Part shown: positions 53,027-60,682 of the stretch, piece after piece
How the letters are laid out: the number at the start of each line of letters is the position of its first letter
Position numbering within the stretch: the first letter of the stretch is position 1
DNA from: Streptomyces aurantiacus
Lineage (GTDB): Bacteria > Actinomycetota > Actinomycetes > Streptomycetales > Streptomycetaceae
Direction of reading: 5' to 3'
DNA: 64,000 bases
NCBI RefSeq assembly: GCF_027107535.1
Contig: NZ_CP114283.1
Span: 6,076,001-6,140,000, forward strand
Notes under the pieces: model-generated
The model's input: only the letters and a program-made list of their open reading frames with translations
What the model was told of the DNA's origin: nothing
Databases searched by the model: none
Made by a program: the position numbers and the translations under genes

Positions 53027-53794
53027 TCAGCGTCCGAGGGCGGCCGCGTCACCCATGACGACCACCGGACGGCGGTCCGGGTCCAGGGCGCGCAGCAAAG
53101 CCTTCATGTGGTTCTTCCGCAGACTGACACAGCCCTGCGTGGGGCCGTCGTGGTCGACGTGCAGCCATATGCCGCCACCCCGCCCCGCCCCGAGGGGCCG
53201 TGTCCAGTCCAGTGGTGTGGTGCCGGGCGCGCGGTTGTAGTTGATGGCGACGACGTAGTCGAACGAACCGGCCAGGGGCTCGCCCTCGAAACCCGTGCCG
53301 CCGATGGAGAAACCTCCGGAGCGGTCGTAGGGCAGGCGGGTGCCCGGGTCGGGGAGGAGTCCGCCCGCGTCCGTGAGGGCGTACACGCCGATGGGTGAGC
53401 GGAGATCACCGGCCCGGTGGTGGCCGGTCCAGCCCTTGAGGGCATTGTGCGCGGGCCACCTGGGCCCGGCCCGCCAGCCGGACGCCGTGCGCTCGTACAA
53501 CACCGCCGTCGACAGGGGGGAGTTCCGGCCCTCGCCCGTCACCACGAGTGCCTGACGGGTCTTCGACGGCACCTGGGCGATCGTCCTGGGCCCCAGGCCC
53601 GGCAGGTGCCGCGGTGTCACGTCCGGGGAGACCCGGGGCGCGGGGGCAGGTTTGTCCGCGCCCGCCCTCGTCGTCATCACGCCCGGTTCGCGGTCCGGCG
53701 TCGCAGCCGCTCCGCCGCCGCAGCCGGCGAGGAGAAGGGTGGCCGCGAGAACGGCGACGGGACGGCAGGCGGCACCGCGAAAGCTTGTGATCAT
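53027..53794 (-). CDS. L,D-transpeptidase (YkuD-type) lipoprotein
   Basis: Encodes 255 residues from ATG 53794. Lipobox LLAGC at residue 25 after a hydrophobic signal, then a Thr/Ala/Pro-rich linker. The catalytic YkuD-like fold covers about 80-250 (QALVVTGEGRNSPLSTAVLYERTASGWRAG...). The active-site region HVDHDGPTQGCVSL contains the catalytic Cys. It would cross-link or modify peptidoglycan (3-3 links) at the outer face. The Ser/His pattern before the Cys is less typical (TQGC rather than SxGC). Confidence 0.82.
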   Translation of the reverse strand: MITSFRGAACRPVAVLAATLLLAGCGGGAAATPDREPGVMTTRAGADKPAPAPRVSPDVTPRHLPGLGPRTIAQVPSKTRQALVVTGEGRNSPLSTAVLYERTASGWRAGPRWPAHNALKGWTGHHRAGDLRSPIGVYALTDAGGLLPDPGTRLPYDRSGGFSIGGTGFEGEPLAGSFDYVVAINYNRAPGTTPLDWTRPLGAGRGGGIWLHVDHDGPTQGCVSLRKNHMKALLRALDPDRRPVVVMGDAAALGR

Positions 53795-54111
53795 GTGTCG
53801 ACCCTGACGGACACATATGAGGAACTCGTCAGGCCGCCGCGCCCAATGATCCGGCCGGCTCGGACGACTTGGTCCACTTGAACGACTTGGACGACCTGCA
53901 GGGTGTTTCGCCTCCAACGATCGGTTCCTGCACCGCTTCTTGGGTGCGGCCCCGAGAACTCCACGGCATGGAGAGCGTGATGGAGCACGTGGCGCGACGG
54001 TTCCGGTCGCCGCGCCACCACTTCCCGCAGTACCCCGGTGGGCACGCGTTACGCATGAACTCGCCCGGGCCGGGCGGAATGCCCGCTGCCGTCACGGGCG
54101 TTGAGCAGCGC
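53795..54111. other. Intergenic region between divergent genes
   Basis: About 317 bp without a gene. ACGACTTGG occurs twice (near 53864 and 53881). The plus-strand frame upstream of the PPOX start is open but has no ribosome site and is not conserved-like. Confidence 0.45.
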
Positions 54112-54552
54112 ATGACGCATGACACCAGCCAGGACGCTCTGCTCGCGCTTCTCTCCGAGTACGACGGCGGGGTGCTGACCACGCTCCGGCGCGACGGGCG
54201 CCCACAGCTGTCCAATGTCAACCACGCGTACTACCCCGACGAACGGATCGTGCGCGTCTCGCTCACCGACGGACGCGCCAAGACCCGCAACCTGCGCCGG
54301 GATCCGCGGGCCTCGTATCACGTGACCAGCGCGGACCGGTCCGTCTACACCGTCGCCGAGGGCGTCGCCGACCTCTCGCCGGTGGCCCGCGACCCACGCG
54401 ACGAGACCGTGGAGGAGCTGATCCGGCTCTACCGGGACGTGCAGGGCGAACACCCCGACTGGGACGACTACCGGGCCGCCATGATCCGCGACAGCCGTCT
54501 CGTACTGCGGCTCCGTGTGGAGCGCGCGTACGGCATCCCCCTCACCCGGTGA
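54112..54552 (+). CDS. PPOX-class F420-type oxidoreductase
   Basis: Encodes 146 residues from ATG 54112. Split-barrel flavin fold: GGVLTTLRRDGRPQLSNVNHAYYPDERIVRVSLTDGRAKTRNLRRDPRASYHVTS, then VEELIRLYRDVQGEHPDWDDYRAAM and RLVLRLRVERAYGI. It is probably an F420H2-dependent reductase or biliverdin-type enzyme of unknown substrate. A hairpin terminator follows. Confidence 0.88.
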   Translation: MTHDTSQDALLALLSEYDGGVLTTLRRDGRPQLSNVNHAYYPDERIVRVSLTDGRAKTRNLRRDPRASYHVTSADRSVYTVAEGVADLSPVARDPRDETVEELIRLYRDVQGEHPDWDDYRAAMIRDSRLVLRLRVERAYGIPLTR

Positions 54553-54607
54553 TCCGACGAGGACGCCCGTCCTCCACTTCTTCCACTGCTCCTTCAAGTC
54601 ACCGGTA

Positions 54608-54633
54608 CCTCCCGTGAGTTGACTCACGGGAGG
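54608..54633 (+). terminator. 12-bp perfect stem-loop after the PPOX gene
   Basis: CCTCCCGTGAGT (54608-54619), loop TG, and its exact complement (54622-54633), followed by GGGG. Lies 55 bases after the PPOX stop. Confidence 0.75.
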
Positions 54634-54709
54634 GGGCCGTCGCCGGGTGGCCGGGCCGACGCCCCCGACAACGGCTGCTTTTGGTATGTACCTGACCGGC
54701 AACTGTCGC

Positions 54710-54745
54710 TAGGCTCTGCCCCGCCATTCCATGAGAGCGCTCTCA
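54710..54745 (+). promoter_or_regulatory. -10 and palindromic operator of the protease
   Basis: A -10-like TAGGCT (54710-54715) is followed by a perfect palindrome TGAGAGCGCTCTCA (54732-54745), about where an initiation-blocking repressor would sit. It shares the core GAGCGCTC with the palindrome at 4615-4628 (TGGGAGCGCTCCCA), differing only at position 3 of each half. A LacI-type repressor is inferred. Confidence 0.5.
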
Positions 54746-54796
54746 CAGTTCAGCTGTTCCGCCCCCACCATGCTGGAACAACGAAGGGCTATCGCC

Positions 54797-55963
54797 TTGA
54801 GACGCACTACATCCATGCGCACCGGCCTGGCCGCACTCCTCCTGGTCGGCGCCTGGGCAACCGCCGTCGCCGCACCCGCCTCGGCCGCCGACGCCCCCGA
54901 CACCCCCCGCACCTCCGACGCCCCGGCCTCCGCCGGCCTCATCGACGCCATGCGACGGGATCTCGGCCTGACACAGGCCGAGGCCAGGACGCGTCTCGCC
55001 GCGGAGAAGGCGGCGACAGCAGCCGAACCGAAGGTCCGGCGCGCGGCCGGAGCCGCGTACGGAGGCTCCTGGTTCGACGCCGACAGCGGGAAACTGACCG
55101 TCGCCCTCACGGCCGGCGCGTCCGCCGCCACCCTCGACTCCGTACGCGGAGCCGGGGCGACCGTCACCACCGTCCGGCACAGCGCCCGGCAGCTCGACGC
55201 CGTCAAGGCGCGTATCGACAAACTGGCCGCGCCGAAGGGAGTCAGCAACTGGTACGTCGACGCCGAGTCGAGCTCGGTCGTCGTGGCCGTCGTCGCCGCG
55301 AAGCGTGCTGACAACGATGTCCGCACGTTCCTGTCGAAGGCCCGCGCGGCAGGTCCGGTCACCGTCGAGGAGACCGCCGCGGCGCCCGAGACCTTCGCCG
55401 CCGGGACCGTCGGCGGCGACCCCTTCTACACCGGGAACGTCCGCTGTTCCATCGGCTTCTCGGTGCACGGCGGTTTCGTCACCGCCGGGCACTGCGGCGG
55501 GGCGGGGCAGGGCGTCAGCGGCTGGGACCGCTCCTACATCGGCAACATCCAGGGCTCCTCGTTCCCGGGCAACGACTACGCCTGGGTCAACGTCGGGAGC
55601 GGCTGGTGGACCGTGCCGGTCGTGCTCGGCTGGGGCACCGTCTCCGACCGGCTCGTCCGCGGGTCCGCCGAGGCACCCGTCGGTTCCTCCATCTGCCGGT
55701 CGGGATCGACCACGCACTGGCACTGCGGCACGGTGCTCGCCAAGAACGAGACCGTCAACTACAGCCAGGGCGCCGTCCACCAGATGACCAAGACCAGCGT
55801 CTGCGCGCAGCCGGGCGACTCCGGTGGTTCCTTCATCAGCGGCGACCAGGCGCAGGGCGTCACCTCCGGCGGCTGGGGCAACTGCTCCACCGGCGGCGAG
55901 ACCTGGTACCAGCCGGTCAACGAGATCCTCAACCGGTACGGGCTCACCCTGCACACGGCCTGA
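54797..55963 (+). CDS. Streptogrisin-like secreted serine protease precursor
   Basis: Encodes 388 residues from TTG 54797 with GAAGGG seven bases upstream. A signal peptide (about 1-32, ending ASAA) precedes an alpha-lytic-type pro-domain (about 40-205, AGLIDAMRRDLGLTQAEAR...SNWYVDAESSSVVV) and then the S1 catalytic domain. His in VTAGHCGG, Asp in PGNDYAWV and Ser in GDSGGSF are visible, with disulfide cysteines (CSIGF/HCGG, CRSG/HCG, CAQPGDSGG/NCST). Exported and auto-processed. The promoter carries the GAGCGCTC-core palindrome. Confidence 0.92.
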   Translation: MRRTTSMRTGLAALLLVGAWATAVAAPASAADAPDTPRTSDAPASAGLIDAMRRDLGLTQAEARTRLAAEKAATAAEPKVRRAAGAAYGGSWFDADSGKLTVALTAGASAATLDSVRGAGATVTTVRHSARQLDAVKARIDKLAAPKGVSNWYVDAESSSVVVAVVAAKRADNDVRTFLSKARAAGPVTVEETAAAPETFAAGTVGGDPFYTGNVRCSIGFSVHGGFVTAGHCGGAGQGVSGWDRSYIGNIQGSSFPGNDYAWVNVGSGWWTVPVVLGWGTVSDRLVRGSAEAPVGSSICRSGSTTHWHCGTVLAKNETVNYSQGAVHQMTKTSVCAQPGDSGGSFISGDQAQGVTSGGWGNCSTGGETWYQPVNEILNRYGLTLHTA

Positions 55964-55983
55964 CACCCCGCACCAGGGCCGGA

Positions 55984-56015
55984 CGGGCTCCGTCACCGAC
56001 AGGTGGCGGAGCCCG
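55984..56015 (+). terminator. Hairpin terminator after the protease
   Basis: A 14-bp stem (55984-55997 with 56002-56015, one G-T wobble) encloses a 4-base loop GACA. It begins 20 bases after the protease stop. Confidence 0.75.
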
Positions 56016-56074
56016 CATCCTCCGACACGGGCGACCATGCCTGCCGGGCCGCCCGGATGGCACGAGACGAATCG

Positions 56075-56112
56075 AGGGGCGGCCCGGGACCGATCGGTCC
56101 CGGGCCACCCCT
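56075..56112 (-). terminator. Hairpin terminator after the DUF1206 gene
   Basis: GGCCCGGGACCGA (56081-56093) and TCGGTCCCGGGCC (56094-56106) form a perfect loopless 26-bp palindrome, extended by AGGGGC/ACCCCT (56075-56080, 56107-56112) with one mismatch. It lies 23 bases after the DUF1206 stop. Confidence 0.75.
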
Positions 56113-56134
56113 CACGCCGTACCTGCCGTGTCCG

Positions 56135-56962
56135 TCAGACCTTGCGCCACTTGGCCATGGCGAACGAGAACACCCCGAACAGCATCAGGCCGACCGCGAT
56201 GAACACCAGCAGCCACGGCCCCACCGGGGTCTCGGTGAACGAGCGCAGGGTGTCGTCCATGCCCTTGGCCTTGTCCGGTTCGAATTCGACGGCCGACCGG
56301 ATCGCGAAGCCCCCGGCGACGGCGAACACGAGACCGCGGGCCACTCCGCCGCCGACACCCGTCACGTCGACCGTTTGGCGCACCCGGCGTGACATCTCAC
56401 CGAGCCTCATGTGCTTGTGGTACTTCCGGCGCACGGCCTGCACAGCCATCCAGACACCGGCGCAGAGGATCACCACGCCCGCCACACCCACGAGCCACTG
56501 CCCGGCGGGCAGGTCCATGACCTTGGCCGTCACGTCCCGGGACTTGCCGTCACTCGAACCGCTCCCGCCGGAACCCGCGGCGAAGGCGAGAACGGTGTAG
56601 GCGACGAAGCCGTAGAAGACGGCCCGTGCCGCCGACGCAAGCCTCTTCTTCCACTTGTGGCCATCAGGGCCCGCCGCGCCGAAGACCGCTTCGGACAGCC
56701 GCCAGAGCGCCATGCCGACCAGTCCGATGCCCAGAGCCCAGAGCACAACCGCTCCGAAGGGCTTCTGGGCGACCTCTTCGAGTGCGCCGCCCTGATCCGC
56801 CTGCTTCCCGCTGCCGCCGAAGGCGATCTGCAGCGCCAGCATGCCCACCAGCAGGTAGATGACACCGCGCGCGGTGAATCCCGCCCGGGCCGCGCCCTCG
56901 ATAGCCGGGGCAGCCTTGTTCTTCCCCGCCCGGCTGCCTCGCGTCAACGTGCTTGCATCCAT
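56135..56962 (-). CDS. DUF1206 membrane protein
   Basis: Encodes 275 residues from ATG 56962 with GGGAGG ahead. The signature ARAGFTARGVIYLLVGMLALQIAFG begins the first of three tandem two-helix modules. The modules recur at about residues 105-130 (ASAARAVFYGFVAYTVLAF) and 195-225 (GGVARGLVFAVAGGFAI). Six membrane helices in total. The family has no known function. Ends in KWRKV. Confidence 0.88.
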   Translation of the reverse strand: MDASTLTRGSRAGKNKAAPAIEGAARAGFTARGVIYLLVGMLALQIAFGGSGKQADQGGALEEVAQKPFGAVVLWALGIGLVGMALWRLSEAVFGAAGPDGHKWKKRLASAARAVFYGFVAYTVLAFAAGSGGSGSSDGKSRDVTAKVMDLPAGQWLVGVAGVVILCAGVWMAVQAVRRKYHKHMRLGEMSRRVRQTVDVTGVGGGVARGLVFAVAGGFAIRSAVEFEPDKAKGMDDTLRSFTETPVGPWLLVFIAVGLMLFGVFSFAMAKWRKV

Positions 56963-57139
56963 CGTTTGCCTCCCCATTCCGAGTGCCCCCGCTCGGCATT
57001 ACGACACCCGACGGCTCCGACCAGGCGATACCTCCCTGTTCCGGAGCACGGAGGGGCGATCGAACATACGATGGGCACGCACGGGAGCGGCGCCGCGCGA
57101 GGCCGCTCCGGGACGTGGACCTCTCGGGGTGGGAGACGC

Positions 57140-58816
57140 ATGGCACAGGGCACCGACGCAGCACGGACCGTCATCCTGACCGTGGACGACGACCCCGGAG
57201 TCTCGCGTGCCGTGGCCCGTGACCTCCGCCGTCGCTACGGCGAGACGTACCGGATCGTGCGCGCGGAGTCCGGGGAGAGTGCTCTCGACGCCCTGCGCGA
57301 GCTGAAGCTGCGCGGTGACCTCGTCGCGGTGATCCTCGCGGACTACCGCATGCCGCAGATGAACGGGATCGAGTTCCTGGAGCAGGCCCTGGACGTGTAC
57401 CCGGGCGCCCGCCGGGTGCTGCTGACCGCGTACGCGGACACGAACGCGGCGATCGACGCGATCAACGTGGTCGACCTCGACCACTACCTCCTCAAGCCCT
57501 GGGACCCGCCGGAGGAGAAGCTCTACCCCGTCCTGGACGACCTGCTGGCCGCCTGGCGGACCTCCGACCACCGGGCCGTCCCGATCACGAAGGTCGTCGG
57601 TCACCGCTGGTCCGCGCGCTCGTCGGACGTGCGGGAGTTCCTGGCCCGCAACCAGGTGCCGTACCGGTGGTACTCCTCGGACGAGCCGGAGGGCGCCCGG
57701 TTGCTGGCCTGCGCGGGACAGGACGGGGAGCGGCTGCCGCTCGTGGTCACCGCGGACGGGGCGGTCCTCGTCGAGCCCGGCGACCCGGAGCTGGCCGCCC
57801 AGGTGGGGCTGGCCACCACGCCGACCGCCGAGTTCTACGACCTGGTCGTCATCGGCGGCGGACCGGCCGGGCTCGGCGCGGCGGTGTACGGCGCCTCGGA
57901 GGGGCTGCGGACCGTCCTGGTGGAGCGTTCGGCGACCGGTGGGCAGGCGGGTCAGAGCTCACGCATCGAGAACTACCTGGGTTTCCCGGACGGTGTGTCC
58001 GGTGGGCAGCTCACCGACCGGGCGCGGCGCCAGGCCGCCAAGTTCGGCGCCGAGATCCTGACGGCGCGCGAGGTGACCGGCCTGGAGGTCACCGGCGCCT
58101 CGCGCACCGTGCGGTTCTCCGACGGTTCGGCGATCGCCGCGCACTGCGTGATCCTGGCGACGGGCGTGTCGTACCGGCAGTTGGAGGCGCCCGGCACTCA
58201 GGACCTGACCGGGTGCGGGGTCTTCTACGGGTCGGCGCTGACCGAGGCCGCCGCCTGCCAGGGACACGACGTGTACATCGTCGGTGGTGCGAACTCCGCC
58301 GGGCAGGCGGCCATGCACCTGGCCAAGGGCGCGAAGTCGGTCACCCTGCTGGTGCGCGGCTCCTCCCTTGCCGCGTCGATGTCCCACTACCTGATCGAGC
58401 AGATCGCGAACGCGCCGAACATCTCGGTGCGCACCGGGACGGTCGTGGACTCGGTGCACGGCGCCGGCCACCTGGAGCAGCTCACCCTGCGCGATCTGGC
58501 GAGCGGGCACACCGAACTCGTCGACGCGCAGTGGCTGTTCGTGTTCATCGGGGCGGCCCCGCTCACCGACTGGCTGGACGGCACGGTCCGCAGGGACGAG
58601 CGCGGGTTCATCGTCGCCGGCCCCGACCTCGCCGTGGGCGGACAGCAGCCGCCCGGCTGGGAGCTGGACCGCCCGCCGTACCACCTGGAGACCAGTGTGC
58701 CCGGGGTGTTCGTGGCGGGTGACGCGCGTGCCGAGTCCGCCAAGCGTGTCGCCTCCGCCGTCGGAGAGGGAGCCATGGCCGTGATGCTCGTACACCGGTA
58801 TCTGGAGCAGTCGTGA
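57140..58816 (+). CDS. Response-regulator / thioredoxin-reductase-like flavoprotein fusion
   Basis: Encodes 558 residues from ATG 57140. Receiver domain (about 10-140): acidic D16-D18, phospho-acceptor D68 (ILADYRMP), T96 and K119 (LLKPWD). A thioredoxin/glutaredoxin-like middle domain (about 148-225) has SSDVREFLARNQVPYRWY. A C-terminal TrxR-like FAD/NAD domain (about 233-555) has VVIGGGPAGLGAAVYG, VGGANSAGQAAMHLA and GVFVAGDAR. The CxxC pair of thioredoxin reductase is missing; that position reads GCGVFYGSA. Overlaps the kinase by GTGA. Input from the kinase, output redox or ligand-dependent (inference). Confidence 0.9.
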   Translation: MAQGTDAARTVILTVDDDPGVSRAVARDLRRRYGETYRIVRAESGESALDALRELKLRGDLVAVILADYRMPQMNGIEFLEQALDVYPGARRVLLTAYADTNAAIDAINVVDLDHYLLKPWDPPEEKLYPVLDDLLAAWRTSDHRAVPITKVVGHRWSARSSDVREFLARNQVPYRWYSSDEPEGARLLACAGQDGERLPLVVTADGAVLVEPGDPELAAQVGLATTPTAEFYDLVVIGGGPAGLGAAVYGASEGLRTVLVERSATGGQAGQSSRIENYLGFPDGVSGGQLTDRARRQAAKFGAEILTAREVTGLEVTGASRTVRFSDGSAIAAHCVILATGVSYRQLEAPGTQDLTGCGVFYGSALTEAAACQGHDVYIVGGANSAGQAAMHLAKGAKSVTLLVRGSSLAASMSHYLIEQIANAPNISVRTGTVVDSVHGAGHLEQLTLRDLASGHTELVDAQWLFVFIGAAPLTDWLDGTVRRDERGFIVAGPDLAVGGQQPPGWELDRPPYHLETSVPGVFVAGDARAESAKRVASAVGEGAMAVMLVHRYLEQS

Positions 58817-60261
58817 GCGGGCAGCCGATGCCGTGCGACGTCGCCGAGCTCAGCACGCTGTTCCTGTTCGAGAAGCTGGACGGGGAACAACTGGGACGGC
58901 TGTGCAGCGAGGGCCGGGTGGAGAGGTTCGAGCCCGGTTACGTCTACCAGGAGGGGGAGCCCGCCACGTGCTTCTTCGTTCTCCTGGAGGGCACGCTCGT
59001 GATGTCGCGCCGGGTCGGCAGCGACGACGTGGAGATCAGCCGTACGTCCCAGCGCGGCGTGTACGCGGGAGCAATGCAGGCCTATCTGGCCGCCCCCGAC
59101 GAGGCGCGCTACAAGGGCTCCCTGCGGGTCACCGAGCCCTCGCGGTTCTTCGTCCTGCCCGCCGAGACGTTCTCCGCGGTCCTGCGGGAGTGGTTCCCCA
59201 TGGCCGTGCACCTGCTGGAAGGGCTGTTCTTCGGCAGCCAGAACACCCAGCGGACCATCGGCCAGCGCGAGCGGCTCCTGGCGCTCGGCTCGCTCTCCGC
59301 CGGGCTGACGCACGAGCTCAACAACCCGGCCGCGGCGGCCGTCCGGGCCACGTCCGCGCTGCGGGACCGGGTGGCCGGCATGCGGCACAAGCTCGGCATG
59401 ATCGCGTCGGGCCCGTACGCGCGCGACGCCCTGGAGACGCTCGTCGAGATCCAGGAACGCACCGCGGAGCAGGTCGCCAAGGCCACGCCGCTGAGCCCGC
59501 TGGAGGCCTCCGACCGGGAGGACACCCTCGCCGACTGGTTCGACGACCACGGCATCGCGGGCGGCTGGCAGCTCGCGCCGACGTTCGTGCAGGCCGGGCT
59601 GGACACCGACTGGCTGGACCAGGTGGCGGCGGCCGTCGAGGAGCAGACCCTCGAAGGGGCCGTGCGCTGGCTGAACTACACGGTCGAGACCGAACTCCTG
59701 ATGAACGAGATCGAGGACTCCACCACCCGCATCTCGCATCTCGTGGACGCGGCCAAGCAGTACTCCCAGCTCGACCGGGCGCCCTACCAGGTCGCCGACG
59801 TGCACGAACTGCTGGACAGCACCGTGATGATGCTCGCCGGGAAGATCGGCTCGGGCGTCAGGATCGTCAAGGACTACGACCGTGCGCTGCCCAGGATCCC
59901 CGCCTACCCGGGCGAGTTGAACCAGGTGTGGACGAACCTCATCGACAACGCCGTGTCGGCGATGGGCGGCGAGGGTGTCCTGACCGTGCGCACCGCACTC
60001 GAACGGGAGCAGTTCCTCGTCGAGTTCCGCGACACGGGACCCGGTGTGCCCGAGGAGATCCGCGGCCGGATCTTCGACCCGTTCTTCACCACGAAGCCCG
60101 TCGGCGAGGGCACCGGGCTCGGCCTGGACATCTCCTGGCGGATCGTCGTGAACAAACACCACGGGCATCTGGAGGTGCACTCCGTGCCCGGTGACACCCG
60201 TTTCCAGGTATTCCTCCCGCTCACCGCGGCGGAGTCCGACACTGCTCAGGAGGCGCCATGA
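58813..60261 (+). CDS. cNMP-binding-domain sensor histidine kinase
   Basis: Encodes 482 residues from GTG 58813, overlapping the fusion gene stop by 4 bp. A cyclic-nucleotide-binding-like N-domain covers about 10-125 (LFLFEKLDGEQLGRLCSEGRVERFEPGYVYQEGEPATCFFVLLEG). HisKA with H167 in LTHELNNPAAAAVRA follows. HATPase_c (about 365-475) has QVWTNLIDNAVSAM, FRDTGPGVPEEIRGRIFDPFFTTK and GTGLGLDIS. No membrane helix, so it is a cytosolic kinase whose presumed target is the fused receiver. The ligand of the cNMP-like domain is unclear. Confidence 0.9.
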   Translation: MSGQPMPCDVAELSTLFLFEKLDGEQLGRLCSEGRVERFEPGYVYQEGEPATCFFVLLEGTLVMSRRVGSDDVEISRTSQRGVYAGAMQAYLAAPDEARYKGSLRVTEPSRFFVLPAETFSAVLREWFPMAVHLLEGLFFGSQNTQRTIGQRERLLALGSLSAGLTHELNNPAAAAVRATSALRDRVAGMRHKLGMIASGPYARDALETLVEIQERTAEQVAKATPLSPLEASDREDTLADWFDDHGIAGGWQLAPTFVQAGLDTDWLDQVAAAVEEQTLEGAVRWLNYTVETELLMNEIEDSTTRISHLVDAAKQYSQLDRAPYQVADVHELLDSTVMMLAGKIGSGVRIVKDYDRALPRIPAYPGELNQVWTNLIDNAVSAMGGEGVLTVRTALEREQFLVEFRDTGPGVPEEIRGRIFDPFFTTKPVGEGTGLGLDISWRIVVNKHHGHLEVHSVPGDTRFQVFLPLTAAESDTAQEAP

Positions 60262-60608
60262 CCACCCCGGACGGAATCGACCCGAGTGTCCCGCCGAGCG
60301 GCGCCGGGTGCGTCGAATGCGACGCCGCGGGCGGCTGGTGGTTCCATCTGCGGCGCTGCGCCCAGTGCGGTCACGTGGGGTGCTGCGACGACTCCCCCGC
60401 CAAGCACGCCACCGCCCACCACCGGAGCACGGGCCATCCCCTCATCCGCAGCTTCGAACCGGGCGAGGCCTGGTTCTGGAACTTCGAGACGTCCGAGCTG
60501 TACGAGTCCGGTCCGGACCTCGCCCCGCCGCTCAGCCACCCGGCGGACCAGCCCACGCCCGGGCCCGCTGGACGGGTGCCGGCGGACTGGGCGCGGACCC
60601 TGCGCTGA
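60258..60608 (+). CDS. UBP-type zinc finger protein
   Basis: Encodes 116 residues from ATG 60258, overlapping the kinase stop as ATGA. The ZnF-UBP core has C18, C21, C34, C37, C42, H50, H54/H55 and H60 (CVEC, CAQCGHVGCC, AKHATAHHRSTGH), then HPLIRSFEPGEAWFWNFETSELYE and a Pro-rich tail. In eukaryotes this fold binds ubiquitin C-termini. Bacteria have no ubiquitin, so the ligand is unknown; a protein C-terminus or the partner flavoprotein is possible. It is the third gene of this operon. Confidence 0.9.
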   Translation: MTTPDGIDPSVPPSGAGCVECDAAGGWWFHLRRCAQCGHVGCCDDSPAKHATAHHRSTGHPLIRSFEPGEAWFWNFETSELYESGPDLAPPLSHPADQPTPGPAGRVPADWARTLR

Positions 60609-60682
60609 CCTGGTCCCCTTTGCCCACCGCTCCGTCAGCCGTGGGCCGGAGGTCCGTCGGCGGGACGTGCCAGGATGGATCC

